DNA of 64,000 bases from Pseudomonas sp. TH15 (GCF_016651105.1 NZ_JAEKEL010000001.1:1199501-1263500), one strand, 5' to 3'. Positions 9,261 to 18,200 are shown, numbered from the stretch's first letter. The notes: generated from the letters alone by a model not told the origin. Numbers and translations are program-made.

Positions 9261-9326
9261 AAGATCGCAGCCTTCGGCAGCTCCTGCACGTGTCCCTGAA
9301 AGAGTTGCCGAAGGCTGCGATCTTTT
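9260..9326. terminator. Bidirectional hairpin terminator between convergent genes
   Basis: Long inverted repeat: AAGATCGCAGCCTTCGGCA pairs with TGCCGAAGGCTGCGATCTT across a 27-base centre, followed by TCTTTTGCTTTT. It lies between the sulfotransferase stop and the convergent slipin stop and can serve both. The arm sequence recurs at 26660, 58537 and 62620, so it also belongs to a repeated extragenic palindrome family. Confidence 0.75.
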
Positions 9327-9331
9327 GCTTT

Positions 9332-10090
9332 TCAGGATTTTCCGGACAAATCCGCCATCCCTTTAAGTAATTCGATCGGCAGCGGAAAGACAATTGTCGA
9401 GCTCTTGTCCCCGGCAATCGAACTCAAGGTCTGCATGTAACGCAATTGCATGGCGCCGGGCTGGCGACCGAGCATTTCAGCCGCCTGCATGAGTTTTTCC
9501 GACGCCTGCAATTCGCCCTCGGCGTGGATCACCTTGGCCCGTCGTTCCCGCTCGGCCTCGGCCTGCTTGGCGATGGCGCGCACCATCGACTCGTTCAGGT
9601 CCACGTGCTTGATTTCGACGTTGGCCACCTTGATGCCCCAGTTGTCGGTCTGGGCATCGAGCACTTGCTGGATATCGACATTCAGCCGCTCCCGTTCGGC
9701 CAGCAGCTCATCGAGTTCATGTTTACCGAGCACCGCCCGCAACGTGGTCTGGGCGAGTTGGCTGGTGGCCATGAGGAAGTCTTCGACCTGGATGATCGCT
9801 TTTTGCGGGTCGAGCACGCGGAAGTACAACACGGCGTTGACCTTCACCGAGACGTTGTCGCGGGTGATCACGTCTTGGGGCGGCACATCGAGGACGATGG
9901 TCCGCAGGTCGACGCGGACCATTTGCTGGACCACCGGAATCAGCAGGATCAGGCCGGGGCCCTTGACCTGCCAGAAGCGTCCGAGCTGGAACACCACGCC
10001 GCGCTCGTATTCGCGCAGGATGCGGAAGGTCGACCCCGCCAGTGCAATCACCAACAGCAGCAGCGCGGCAAAACCGACTTGCAGGCCCAT
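9332..10090 (-). CDS. SPFH/slipin (stomatin-like) membrane protein
   Basis: 252 residues. An N-terminal membrane anchor (residues 5-24) is followed by the SPFH core beginning [13 protein letters not shown], including [20 protein letters not shown] and the ERxxLNxDIQ segment, then a charged coiled-coil region (about 180-215). Slipins oligomerise at the inner membrane and are thought to scaffold membrane microdomains and proteases. Its start lies 2 bases after the stop of the NfeD-family gene; slipin/NfeD pairing is a widely conserved operon arrangement. Confidence 0.88.
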   Translation of the reverse strand: MGLQVGFAALLLLVIALAGSTFRILREYERGVVFQLGRFWQVKGPGLILLIPVVQQMVRVDLRTIVLDVPPQDVITRDNVSVKVNAVLYFRVLDPQKAIIQVEDFLMATSQLAQTTLRAVLGKHELDELLAERERLNVDIQQVLDAQTDNWGIKVANVEIKHVDLNESMVRAIAKQAEAERERRAKVIHAEGELQASEKLMQAAEMLGRQPGAMQLRYMQTLSSIAGDKSSTIVFPLPIELLKGMADLSGKS

Positions 10091-10092
10091 GA

Positions 10093-10623
10093 CTATTCTC
10101 CAACCGGCGCCGCGTCAGCCGCGGCCACTTGTAGCAGTAATCCTTTGCGCGCCACGACGCGGACATGCTGGCCCGGTTGCAGCGGTGTGGCGCTGAGTAC
10201 CTGCCAGCGTTCCCCTTGCAACTGCACCCAGCCGCTGTAGGCGTTTGTCCCTTGCAAACCGGTGACCGGCGTCACGCTGCCCAATAAACCGGCATCGCCA
10301 CTGACGAGGCGGCGCGGGCGGGTTTTAAGGGCGCGGATCAGCAGGGCGATCAACAGCAGGGCACTGACCAGACCGAGGCCGATCATCAACGGCACCGGAA
10401 CGCTGGCATTGGTCAGAATCACCGCGCCAATCACGAACATCACCAGACCGCCCAGACCAATCACGCCGTAATTGGGCAAGGTCGCCTCGGCCACCAGAAA
10501 CGCGATGCCGAACACGATCAGCCACAGCCCTATCGGGCTCATGGCTGGCAACGGCGTGTCGGCAGCGAGTACCGATCCGCTGATCAGGAGTAACAAGGCA
10601 AACGCACAACATCGGCTGTTCAC
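10093..10623 (-). CDS. NfeD-family membrane protein with C-terminal OB fold
   Basis: 176 residues from the GTG at 10623, chosen because GGAGGG lies six bases ahead and the protein then opens with a clean signal-like segment ([13 protein letters not shown]). In-frame starts further up (10644, 10695) add residues with no signal character. Three or four transmembrane segments follow (about 30-110), then the NfeD OB-fold ([14 protein letters not shown] to the end). It lacks the N-terminal ClpP-like protease domain of long NfeD proteins, so it is the short form that partners slipins. It is expected to act at the inner membrane with the downstream slipin. Confidence 0.82.
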   Translation of the reverse strand: MNSRCCAFALLLLISGSVLAADTPLPAMSPIGLWLIVFGIAFLVAEATLPNYGVIGLGGLVMFVIGAVILTNASVPVPLMIGLGLVSALLLIALLIRALKTRPRRLVSGDAGLLGSVTPVTGLQGTNAYSGWVQLQGERWQVLSATPLQPGQHVRVVARKGLLLQVAAADAAPVGE

Positions 10624-10797
10624 GTGACCCTCCGCGAGAGTCATGACTGGTTCTTTCAGTCTAGTTGAGCGTTGCCCTGACCGAGTCCTGATCAATGTGC
10701 GGATGTGTCCGGTGAGCGGATTTCCCTTCGTCGGTGGCCTGTCGAACTAGACTCAAAAACACAGGAACAAACGTTCAGCGCAATACCGAGGTGGATC

Positions 10798-11259
10798 ATG
10801 CGTATGGCCAAAAAAGTGCAAGGCAGCCTGACTCGGGCGCATTGCGAGTACGACATCCTCGCCCATCCGCACTCGTCCAGCAGTCTGGAAACCGCCCGCG
10901 TTTCCGGAGTTCCGGCCGAGCGGGTGGCGAAATCGGTGATCCTCGACGATCACCACGGGCATTTCCTGATGGCCGTGCTGCCGGCCAGTCGGCATCTGGA
11001 CTTGAGCAAGGTGCGTAGCAGCGGCGAGTGGCAGATCACCCGCGAAAGCAACCTGGCGCACATCTTCGATGACTGCGAGCGCGGCGCGGTGCCGCCGCTG
11101 GGAGATTCCTACGGGCTGGACATGGTCATCGACCCGCTGCTGACCCGCCAGCAAGATATCTATCTGGAGGCCGGCAACCATCACAACCTGCTGCACATGA
11201 GCATGCCCGAATTCCTGAAAATGGTGCCGCATGCCGAGGTGCGGGAGTTGAGTCATTAG
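10798..11259 (+). CDS. YbaK/EbsC-type aminoacyl-tRNA deacylase domain protein
   Basis: 153 residues; the start is set by GAGGTGGATC ahead of ATG at 10798, and earlier in-frame codons look like leader. The fold signature is visible: VPAERVAKSVILDD with the Lys typical of YbaK-type editing sites, followed by FLMAVLPASRHLDLSKVR and GAVPPLGDSYGLDMVID. Members hydrolyse mischarged aminoacyl-tRNA (Cys-tRNA-Pro, Ala-tRNA-Pro) in trans. The exact substrate cannot be set from sequence. It stands alone, divergent from the NfeD-slipin pair. Confidence 0.8.
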   Translation: MRMAKKVQGSLTRAHCEYDILAHPHSSSSLETARVSGVPAERVAKSVILDDHHGHFLMAVLPASRHLDLSKVRSSGEWQITRESNLAHIFDDCERGAVPPLGDSYGLDMVIDPLLTRQQDIYLEAGNHHNLLHMSMPEFLKMVPHAEVRELSH

Positions 11260-11283
11260 GTTTTTCAGCGCCAGTGCTGACGC

Positions 11284-11377
11284 CATCGCGAGCAGGCTCG
11301 CTCCCACATGGATTTTCATGTGAACACAAAAATGTGAGCACCCAAGGTCTCCTGTGGGAGCGAGCCTGCTCGCGAAT
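11284..11377. repeat. Inverted pair of extragenic palindromes (REP-like, GAGC family)
   Basis: TCGCGAGCAGGCTCGCTCCCACA and its inverse TGTGGGAGCGAGCCTGCTCGCGA face each other about 45 bases apart. The same family occurs at 18201-18293. Such paired elements are common between Pseudomonas genes and can act as hairpins in RNA. It lies between the deacylase and DUF2789 genes. Confidence 0.8.
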
Positions 11378-11412
11378 AATCTTCCAAACCCCCATATTGA
11401 AGGAGCTCAGCA

Positions 11413-11658
11413 ATGGAACAACCAACCCACAGCCTCCCATCCCTCTTCAAACAACTCGGCCTGGACAATGACCCGACCAGCATCGACCAATTCATTGCCA
11501 CTCACTCCCCGCTCAAGCCGGAATTGCATTTGGCGGACGCGTTTTTTTGGAGCGAGAGCCAAGCGGCGTTTTTGCGCGATGAGATTCTGGATGACGCGGA
11601 TTGGGCGGAGGTGGTGGATCAGTTGGATGTGTTGTTGAGGAAGGGGCGGGCGGGCTAG
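11413..11658 (+). CDS. DUF2789 family small protein
   Basis: 81 residues with an AAGGAGCTCAGCA ribosome site. The protein opens MEQPTHSLPSLFKQLGLDN, which fits the DUF2789 family of small cytoplasmic proteins found in gammaproteobacteria; its function is unknown. It has an acidic C-terminal half ending in a short basic tail and no membrane segment. It is convergent with the toxin gene, which ends 4 bases beyond its stop. Confidence 0.75.
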   Translation: MEQPTHSLPSLFKQLGLDNDPTSIDQFIATHSPLKPELHLADAFFWSESQAAFLRDEILDDADWAEVVDQLDVLLRKGRAG

Positions 11659-11661
11659 CTA

Positions 11662-11943
11662 CTAAGTGGGAAAAGGCCAGGTCCGCGCCGTGTGAACCAG
11701 TGTCAGTATCCAGATCACATCGTGATTCGGTTGGTAGACAAGACGATAACTTGGGTGGGGTATTAGTTCGCGAGTGCCCGCAATTATTCCGACGGGGCCA
11801 ATTTTGGGGTTTTGGGATATTCGGGAAACCGCTTCAGTGAAGCGGCGATCCATCTCGAGGGCTGCTTTTGGGTTTGCTGCGTGGAGGTAGTCCCAAATAT
11901 TTTCACGGTCCTGTACTGCCCTTTTCGTCCAGATAATCCTCAT
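11662..11943 (-). CDS. parE: RelE/ParE-family toxin
   Basis: 93 residues. The RelE/ParE fold is recognisable: IIWTKRAVQDRENIWDYLHAANPKAA at the start, then NPKIGPVG, RELIPHPSYRLVYQ and a closing VIWILTLVHTAR strand. ParE members poison DNA gyrase, while RelE members cut mRNA at the ribosome; the missing RelE-type basic catalytic set and the GTRELxxxxYRLVY pattern favour ParE. It overlaps the antitoxin gene by 4 bases (ATGA), the usual antitoxin-first order. Confidence 0.82.
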   Translation of the reverse strand: MRIIWTKRAVQDRENIWDYLHAANPKAALEMDRRFTEAVSRISQNPKIGPVGIIAGTRELIPHPSYRLVYQPNHDVIWILTLVHTARTWPFPT

Positions 11944-12218
11944 CCTTGATTTTCTACCTGCCTGCGCCTGACGGCGAATTGTGCTTCAACTTCTTCGTTA
12001 GACATACCGTCACCGGCAGACATTGATTCTCGTGCAAGGTCGACTTTGCGTTGTAAAAAGATTTCGTACTCTCGGGCTTCCTGTTGAGTCCGAACAAACT
12101 GACGCATCATTTCTCGCATGATCTGCGAAGCGGGACGATGTGAGGCTTCTGCCTCAGCCATGAATTGCTCGCGCAGTTCAGGCTCAAGTTTCATTGTAAA
12201 AACAGCTTGTTTTGTCAT
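11940..12218 (-). CDS. Ribbon-helix-helix antitoxin
   Basis: 92 residues, with AAGGAATCAAA ahead of the ATG at 12218. The N-terminus FTMKLEPELREQFMAEAEASHRPASQIMREMMRQFV fits a ribbon-helix-helix DNA-binding domain (a MetJ/CopG-type beta strand and two helices). The C-terminal half is charged and would wrap the toxin. It should neutralise the downstream ParE-type toxin and repress its own promoter; a perfect 11-bp inverted repeat just upstream (12240-12271) is a good operator candidate. Confidence 0.82.
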   Translation of the reverse strand: MTKQAVFTMKLEPELREQFMAEAEASHRPASQIMREMMRQFVRTQQEAREYEIFLQRKVDLARESMSAGDGMSNEEVEAQFAVRRRQVENQG

Positions 12219-12239
12219 TTTGATTCCTTGAAATGCTCC

Positions 12240-12271
12240 GGTACTAACGAGGTATATACATCGTTAGTACC
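12240..12271 (-). promoter_or_regulatory. Palindromic operator of the toxin-antitoxin pair
   Basis: GGTACTAACGA and TCGTTAGTACC form a perfect 11-bp inverted repeat separated by GGTATATACA. It ends 22 bases ahead of the antitoxin start and the spacer holds a TATATA that could be the -10 element. This is the expected layout for autorepression by a ribbon-helix-helix antitoxin. Seen directly; binding is inferred. Confidence 0.7.
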
Positions 12272-12326
12272 CATTTAGGAACTCTGAGTCGCTGCTTACG
12301 ACCAACGGGTAGATTTGTTTCAAAAC

Positions 12327-12374
12327 TTGACCAGCTTTCCCCTCGAATGCGATATTGATAGTTAGCAAACTAAC
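12327..12374 (+). promoter_or_regulatory. Promoter and MarR-type operator of the efflux operon
   Basis: TTGACC (12327) and GATATT (12351) are spaced 18 bases and resemble a sigma-70 promoter. The expected transcription start falls inside GTTAGCAAACTAAC (12361-12374), a short palindrome with 5-bp arms. This is a fitting autorepressor site for the MarR gene that starts just after it. Confidence 0.5.
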
Positions 12375-12375
12375 A

Positions 12376-12846
12376 GTGTGTCATTCCCCCGTGCCAAAAA
12401 ACCTCGACGCTCTCCAGATGAACATCAGCAGTGCCATGGTGGTGGCCGCCAGGCATTGGCGGAAGATCTGCCAGACCACGCTGGTCAATTATGGAATCTC
12501 CGAAGCCTGCGCCGTCCCGTTGTTGATGATCGGGCGTTTGGGGGAGGGTGTGCGGCAGGTGACGGTGGCGCAGGCGGCGGGGATGGAGAGCCCGTCCCTG
12601 GTGCGGTTGCTCGATCAGTTGTGCAATTCCGGTTACGTACGCCGCACCGAAGACGCCTATGACCGCCGCGCCAAATGCCTGAGCCTGACCGACACTGGTC
12701 GTGAGCTGGTGCAAGCCGTCGAAGTCGAACTCGTGCGTTTGCGCCACGAAGTGCTCGAAGGCATCGACCAGAGCGATCTTGAAGCGGCGCTGCGTGTGCT
12801 CAGAGCGTTTGAAGCGGCCAATCATCCGTCGGTGATCCAGCCTTGA
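12376..12846 (+). CDS. MarR-family transcriptional regulator
   Basis: About 156 residues; GTG codons at 12376 and 12391 are both possible and neither has a clear Shine-Dalgarno site, so the start is uncertain. The winged-helix core is plain: VTVAQAAGMESPSLVRLLDQLCNSGYVRRTEDAYDRRAKCLSLTDTGRELV, with the DRR wing typical of MarR. It is the first gene of an efflux operon and overlaps the FUSC gene by 4 bases, so it is most likely a repressor released by the pump's substrate (aromatic acids or similar). Confidence 0.85.
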   Translation: MCHSPVPKNLDALQMNISSAMVVAARHWRKICQTTLVNYGISEACAVPLLMIGRLGEGVRQVTVAQAAGMESPSLVRLLDQLCNSGYVRRTEDAYDRRAKCLSLTDTGRELVQAVEVELVRLRHEVLEGIDQSDLEAALRVLRAFEAANHPSVIQP

Positions 12847-14915
12847 ACGGTTTTTGGACAGGCGTTCCCCCTGCGCGGGATTGGTTCTACGGCGTGCGTA
12901 CGTTCGCCGCGTCAATGACCGCGTTGTACATCGCCATGCTTATGCAGATGCCGCGTCCGTATTGGGCGATGGCCACGGTTTACATCGTTTCCAGCCCGTT
13001 TGTCGGCCCGACCAGTTCCAAGGCGCTTTACCGCGCGGTCGGCACGTTTATGGGCGCAGCGGCGGCGGTGTTTTTCGTCCCGATGTTTGTCCAGAGCCCC
13101 TATGTGCTGGTGGTAATCATCGCGCTGTGGACCGGGACGTTGCTGTTCTTGTCCTTGCACCTGCGCACCGCCAACAGCTACGCCTTGATGCTCGCCGGTT
13201 ACACGTTGCCGCTGATTGCCCTGCCGGTGTTGGATAACCCGCTGGCGGTGTGGGACATCGCCGAGGCGCGGACCGAAGAAATCTTCCTCGGCATCGCCGT
13301 GGCAGCAGTGGTCGGCGCCATGTTCTGGCCTCGGCGGTTGGCGCCGGTGTTCAACGATTCGGTGAATAAATGGTTCGCCGACGCCTCGACTTACAGCCTG
13401 CGCTTCCTCACTCGCGACGTGAAACCGGAAGAAGTCAGCACCCTGCGCGCGGCCATGGTGGCGACCTTCAACAGCCTGGAGCTGATGATCGGCCAGTTGC
13501 CCCACGAGGGCTCGCGGCCGCAAACGGTGCGCAATACTAAGGAACTGCGCGGGCGGATGATCCACTTGCTGCCGGTGATCGATGCCCTCGATGACGCGCT
13601 CTATGCGCTTGAGCGCCGCACCCCGGAGCTGGTGGATAAGTTCGCGCCGCTGCTGGCCGCGACCACCGAATGGCTCAATCACAAAGACGCCGACCTCGAC
13701 CGCTGGCAAGCGCTGAAAGAGCAGCTCGAAGCCCTGCAACCGAGTGCCGAGGCGCTGGATGATCGCAAACAATTGCTGTTCTCCAACGCTTTGTATCGCC
13801 TCGGCGAGTGGATCGATTTGTGGCAAGACTGCCGCAGCTTGCAATACGCCATCCAGTGCGAAAGCCAGGACAGTTGGCGCGCGGTGTATCGGCATTGGCG
13901 GCTCGGTCGCCTGACGCCGTTCCTTGACCGTGGGCTGATGCTCTATTCGGCGATGTCCACGGTCAGCGCGATCATTGTTGCGTCGGTGCTGTGGATTCTG
14001 CTCGGCTGGACCGACGGCGGCAGCGCTGTGATTCTGGCGGCCGTGGCGTGCAGCTTTTTCGCCTCGATGGACGATCCGGCACCGCAGATCTACCGGTTCT
14101 TTTTCTGGACGGCGATGTCGGTGTTGTTCGCCAGCCTGTATCTGTTTCTGGTGCTGCCGAACCTGCATGACTTCCCGATGCTGGTGCTGGCGTTTGCCGT
14201 GCCGTTCATTTGCATCGGCACACTCACGGTCAAGCCGCAGTTTTACCTGGGCATGCTGCTGACGCTGGTTAACACCTCGTCCTTCATCAGCATCCAGGGC
14301 GCCTACGACGCGGATTTCCTCAGCTTCGCCAACTCCAACCTGGCGGGGCCGATCGGGCTGTTGTTTGCCTTCGTCTGGACCCTGATTGCCCGGCCGTTCG
14401 GCGCAGAACTGGCGGCCAAACGCCTGACTCGTTTTAGCTGGCGCGACATTGTCAGCCTGACCGAACCGGCCAACCTGGCCGAACACCGCAAGCTCGGTGT
14501 GCAAATGCTCGACCGGTTGATGCAGCACTTGCCGCGCCTGGGTTTGACCGGTCAAGACACCGGCGTCGCCCTGCGGGAAGTACGCGTTGCCCTGAACCTG
14601 CTCGACCTGCTCGCGTATACGCCGCGAGTGCAAGGTGTCCCGCAAGTGCTGCTGCAACAGGTGGTGGCCGAAGTCGGTGAGTACTTCAAGGCCTGCCTCA
14701 AGGCGGGCGAACGTTTGCCGGCGCCGAGCCCCTTGTTGATGACCCTCGACCGTACACGTCGGGCCCTGAACACCGAGTGTGATGACGAGGCCCGTCTACA
14801 TTTGCTGCACGCCTTGAGCGGTCTGCGTCTGGCGTTGTTGCCCGGCGTTGAATTCGTCGGCACCGGCGAACTCGAAGAACCGCTTCCCCATGGCATCGAT
14901 GGAGCGCCTTTATGA
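12843..14915 (+). CDS. FUSC-family inner membrane exporter (AaeB-like)
   Basis: 690 residues starting at TTG in a TTGA overlap with the regulator. Two sets of about five to six membrane helices (residues 20-160 and 365-520) flank a large cytoplasmic helical region, the standard FUSC arrangement. Members such as AaeB export p-hydroxybenzoate and related acids with an HlyD-type adaptor. Here the adaptor, the DUF1656 protein and an outer membrane factor follow in one overlapping operon, so a complete tripartite pump is encoded. The substrate is not readable. Confidence 0.85.
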   Translation: MNGFWTGVPPARDWFYGVRTFAASMTALYIAMLMQMPRPYWAMATVYIVSSPFVGPTSSKALYRAVGTFMGAAAAVFFVPMFVQSPYVLVVIIALWTGTLLFLSLHLRTANSYALMLAGYTLPLIALPVLDNPLAVWDIAEARTEEIFLGIAVAAVVGAMFWPRRLAPVFNDSVNKWFADASTYSLRFLTRDVKPEEVSTLRAAMVATFNSLELMIGQLPHEGSRPQTVRNTKELRGRMIHLLPVIDALDDALYALERRTPELVDKFAPLLAATTEWLNHKDADLDRWQALKEQLEALQPSAEALDDRKQLLFSNALYRLGEWIDLWQDCRSLQYAIQCESQDSWRAVYRHWRLGRLTPFLDRGLMLYSAMSTVSAIIVASVLWILLGWTDGGSAVILAAVACSFFASMDDPAPQIYRFFFWTAMSVLFASLYLFLVLPNLHDFPMLVLAFAVPFICIGTLTVKPQFYLGMLLTLVNTSSFISIQGAYDADFLSFANSNLAGPIGLLFAFVWTLIARPFGAELAAKRLTRFSWRDIVSLTEPANLAEHRKLGVQMLDRLMQHLPRLGLTGQDTGVALREVRVALNLLDLLAYTPRVQGVPQVLLQQVVAEVGEYFKACLKAGERLPAPSPLLMTLDRTRRALNTECDDEARLHLLHALSGLRLALLPGVEFVGTGELEEPLPHGIDGAPL

Positions 14916-15121
14916 TCGGTGATCTGGATATCAGCGGGGTGTTCCTGCCCACGCTGCTGGTGCTGATGGGCATTACGTATGTGTTGTACCTGTTGGTGCA
15001 CGGGGTGCTGACGCGCCTGCACTTTTACCGTCTGGTCTGGCACCGGGCATTGTTCAACGTGGCTCTCTACGCTTTGCTCCTCGGCGCCGTGGACTCACTC
15101 AGTCGATACCTGATGACATGA
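14912..15121 (+). CDS. DUF1656 small inner membrane protein (AaeX-like)
   Basis: 69 residues with two membrane helices (about 10-30 and 45-65). It overlaps both neighbours by 4 bases. DUF1656 proteins are almost always encoded between FUSC exporters and their HlyD adaptor, as with E. coli AaeX; their own role is not known. Confidence 0.82.
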   Translation: MIGDLDISGVFLPTLLVLMGITYVLYLLVHGVLTRLHFYRLVWHRALFNVALYALLLGAVDSLSRYLMT

Positions 15122-16020
15122 AAAAACCTTTTTTGACCATTGGTCGCGTGCTGCTGACCTTGCTGATCGTGACCTTCGCTGTCGTCGTGGTCTGGCGCAT
15201 GGTGATGTATTACATGTATGCGCCCTGGACCCGGGACGGGCACATCCGTGCCGACATCGTGCAGATCGCCCCGGACGTCTCCGGGCTGATCCAGCAAGTG
15301 GAGGTGCGCGATAACCAGTTGGTGCAACGCGGCCAAGTGCTGTTCAGCATCGACCAGGACCGTTTCAAATTGGCCCTGCGCCAAGCGAAAGCGGCAGTGG
15401 CCGATCGTGAAGAAACCCTGGCCCAGGCTCAGCGCGAGGCCAAGCGTAACCGTGGCCTCGGCAATCTGGTGCCGGGCGAGCAGCTTGAGGAAAGCCTGTC
15501 GAAAGTCGCCCGTGCGCAATCGGCCTTGTCCGAAGCGTTGGTGACGGTGGACAGCGCCCAACTCAACCTCGATCGCTCGGTGATCCGCAGCCCGGTGGAC
15601 GGCTACATCAACGACCGTGCGCCGCGTGCCCAGGAATTCGTTACGGCTGGGCGGCCGGTTTTGTCGGTGGTGGATAGCAATTCTTTCCACATCGACGGCT
15701 ATTTCGAAGAAACCAAACTGGACGGCATTCACATCGGCCAAGGCGTTGATATCCGAGTGATCGGCGACCGTGCTCGTTTGCGCGGGCATGTGGAAAGCAT
15801 CGTCGCCGGCATCGAGGACCGCGACCGCAGCAGCGGCAGCAACCTGTTGCCGAACGTCAACCCGGCGTTCAGTTGGGTGCGGCTGGCCCAACGGATTCCG
15901 GTGCGAATCGCCTTCGACGACGTGCCGGCGGATTTCCGCATGATTGCCGGGCGCACCGCGACGGTATCGATCATCGACGATCAGCCAGTCGACAATCGCA
16001 AGCAGGAGCCTGAGCAATGA
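15118..16020 (+). CDS. HlyD-family periplasmic adaptor (AaeA-like)
   Basis: 300 residues: an N-terminal membrane anchor (about 8-30), the opening biotinyl-lipoyl half (APDVSGLIQQVEVRDNQLVQRGQVLF), a coiled-coil hairpin (about 85-150) and the closing half with RSPVDGYI followed by a beta-barrel domain. It bridges the FUSC inner membrane component and the outer membrane factor of the same operon. It ends in a 4-base overlap with the NodT-type gene. Confidence 0.88.
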   Translation: MKKPFLTIGRVLLTLLIVTFAVVVVWRMVMYYMYAPWTRDGHIRADIVQIAPDVSGLIQQVEVRDNQLVQRGQVLFSIDQDRFKLALRQAKAAVADREETLAQAQREAKRNRGLGNLVPGEQLEESLSKVARAQSALSEALVTVDSAQLNLDRSVIRSPVDGYINDRAPRAQEFVTAGRPVLSVVDSNSFHIDGYFEETKLDGIHIGQGVDIRVIGDRARLRGHVESIVAGIEDRDRSSGSNLLPNVNPAFSWVRLAQRIPVRIAFDDVPADFRMIAGRTATVSIIDDQPVDNRKQEPEQ

Positions 16021-17459
16021 GCAGGGCCCTGATGATCGCCGGGTTAGGCCTGTTGCTGTCGGCGTGTCAGGTGGTCGGGCCGGATTATCACTTGCCGGGC
16101 GAAGCTGCCGTTCACCGTGACGACTTTCAGGGCAATCTGGCGGCGAGCGACAAAGATGTCGTCTCGGCGCCGGTGCCCAGCGATTGGTGGCGCCTGTATC
16201 AGGACCCGCGTCTCGACCAATTGGTGCAGCAGGCCATGGCCTCTAACACTGATTTGCGCGTGGCGGCGGCGAACCTGTCCAAGGCGCGGGCTCAGGTCGA
16301 CGAAGCCCAGGCGGCGGGCGGCTGGAGCGGCGGCGTGAAGATGGGCGCCCAGCGTTTGCAGGAGTCTGGCGAAGCGTTCCTGTTGCCGGAGAAGGTGCCG
16401 GTGGCCAACGTCGGCGACATCGGCATAACCACCTCTTATCAATTCGACCTGTTTGGCACGTTGCAGCGCGGCATCGAAGCGGCCAAGGCCAATGCCGATG
16501 CGACCCAAGCGGCAAGCGACACGGCGCGCATTACCCTGGTGGCCGACGTGGTTCGGGCCTATACCCAAGTCTGCGCGGCCAACGAAGAACGGGAAATTGC
16601 CCAGCATTCCCTCGACCTGCAGGGCCAGAGCACCACGCTGACCCAGCGCTTGCGCGATGCCGGGCGCGGCGATGAAACCCAGGTCACCCGTTCGCAAACC
16701 CAGTTCAAATCCTTGCGCGCCGACATGCCGCGTTATGAAGCGGCGCGTCAGGCCGGGTTGTTCCGTTTGTCGATGCTGCTGGCCAAACCGGTGGATCAAC
16801 TGCCCGCCGGCACCGGCAGTTGCGCCGAGTTGCCGAAGATTGCGCAATTGTTGCCGGTGGGTGACGGCGCCACGCTGCTTAAACGCCGCCCTGATGTGCG
16901 TCAGGCCGAGCGCCGACTGGCCGCCGCGACCGCCGGTATCGGCATCGCCACCGGCGAGTTGTACCCGGACATCAGCATCGGCGCGAGCATCGGCACCGTT
17001 GGCACCCTGGAACACCTCGGCCAACCGCAGACCAATCGCTGGGGCTTTGGCCCGTTGCTGAGCTGGACCGTACCGTCCAACGGCTCCCGGGCACGCATCC
17101 GCGAAGCCGAAGCCTCGACCCAAGGCGCGTTGGCGCACTTCGACGGCGTGGTGCTTAACGCGATCCGCGAGACTCAAACCGGCCTGGCCCAGTACTCCGC
17201 GCTGCTGCAACGCCGGGATGCCTTGGCCGACGCCGAGCAATCGGCAAAACTGGCGGCGGACCAGACCCACCGCTTCTTCACGGCCGGCCGCGCGTCGTTC
17301 CTGGCGGACCTGCAAGCCACCCGCACTTACACCGATGTCACGGCGCAACTGGCGTCGGCCAACACTCAAGTCGCGATGAGCCAGATCGATTTGTTCCTGG
17401 CGCTCGGCGGCGGTTGGGAAAGCGGACGAACGCAAGCGTCACAGCCCGGCAAACCCTGA
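16017..17459 (+). CDS. NodT-family outer membrane efflux lipoprotein
   Basis: 480 residues with a lipobox LSACQ near residue 17 and the typical VGPDY start of the mature part. The OEP repeats are clear: WWRLYQDPRLDQLVQQA, SYQFDLFGTLQRGI, and in the second half LLKRRPDVRQAERRLAAATA with LSWTVPSNGSRARI. It completes the tripartite exporter begun by the FUSC gene, providing the exit channel in the outer membrane. Confidence 0.9.
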   Translation: MSRALMIAGLGLLLSACQVVGPDYHLPGEAAVHRDDFQGNLAASDKDVVSAPVPSDWWRLYQDPRLDQLVQQAMASNTDLRVAAANLSKARAQVDEAQAAGGWSGGVKMGAQRLQESGEAFLLPEKVPVANVGDIGITTSYQFDLFGTLQRGIEAAKANADATQAASDTARITLVADVVRAYTQVCAANEEREIAQHSLDLQGQSTTLTQRLRDAGRGDETQVTRSQTQFKSLRADMPRYEAARQAGLFRLSMLLAKPVDQLPAGTGSCAELPKIAQLLPVGDGATLLKRRPDVRQAERRLAAATAGIGIATGELYPDISIGASIGTVGTLEHLGQPQTNRWGFGPLLSWTVPSNGSRARIREAEASTQGALAHFDGVVLNAIRETQTGLAQYSALLQRRDALADAEQSAKLAADQTHRFFTAGRASFLADLQATRTYTDVTAQLASANTQVAMSQIDLFLALGGGWESGRTQASQPGKP

Positions 17460-17541
17460 GGCCGTTGCTATGCTTTGATTTGACGGGGTCGCGCAGCGAA
17501 CTCGTCAATCAAGGCTCGCGTTGGTCATGGGGACTCTAATA

Positions 17542-18177
17542 ATGAAAAACCCTTATGCTCCCGGCTTCTGGTGCGCTATTGCAGCATTGGTTTTGCTGTC
17601 GGCCACCTATTTCTACGGCATCATGCTCGCCCACCAGATCGACAAGGCCTTGGTGTTCCTCGACAGCGCGTCGGCGCTGATCGCGGTGATGTCCATCGTG
17701 GTGGTGGCTTGGGCGTCGGTCCAGGGCACGCGCATCAAACGAAGACACCTCGAACAAGGCAAGACCCTGGTGCTGATCTGGGACACCAAAGTCGCGCTGC
17801 GTCGGGTCGAAACGGTGTTTGACCGTTATTTCTGGGGCAGCTACTGGCAACCGGGGCGCACGTTCCAGGAAGTCATGGGCGAACTCACCGGTACACCGCT
17901 GGAAAAAAGCCTCGAAGCCTTGAAAACCCAATGCCTGGCCCTCGACAAGCAAGTCACCGAGGAAGGCTGGCACTGGCTCAACAACGCCCGCGAACTCTCC
18001 GACGTCGCCAACGCCATGGCCCGTGAGCGCTATCAACTGGACTTCTGCGACCCGCGCGCGGAAGTGACAGGCGGGGCGGTGATCAATCGGGATTTTGAAG
18101 TGCTGGTCTATACGTGGACGGCGCGGCTAAAAAGCTTTGATCATCAGCTGGATGAGATTGAAGTGCAGTATTCCTGA
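17542..18177 (+). CDS. Hypothetical membrane protein
   Basis: 211 residues. The ATG at 17542 follows GGGGACTCTAATA; a TTG and an ATG slightly upstream are also in frame. Two hydrophobic helices (about 8-30 and 38-62) precede a cytoplasmic part rich in Trp, Arg and Glu with a likely coiled region. I do not recognise the family. It follows the efflux operon after an 82-base gap and is flanked downstream by a palindrome pair, so it is probably a separate transcription unit. Confidence 0.6.
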   Translation: MKNPYAPGFWCAIAALVLLSATYFYGIMLAHQIDKALVFLDSASALIAVMSIVVVAWASVQGTRIKRRHLEQGKTLVLIWDTKVALRRVETVFDRYFWGSYWQPGRTFQEVMGELTGTPLEKSLEALKTQCLALDKQVTEEGWHWLNNARELSDVANAMARERYQLDFCDPRAEVTGGAVINRDFEVLVYTWTARLKSFDHQLDEIEVQYS

Positions 18178-18200
18178 TCTGTGTTGGAAGGGCTGACGTT

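Noticed and set aside
9260..9326. Insertion sequence end or miniature transposon
   Set aside because: No target-site duplication is seen and the same arm sequence recurs only as intergenic hairpins; it fits an extragenic palindrome used as terminator.
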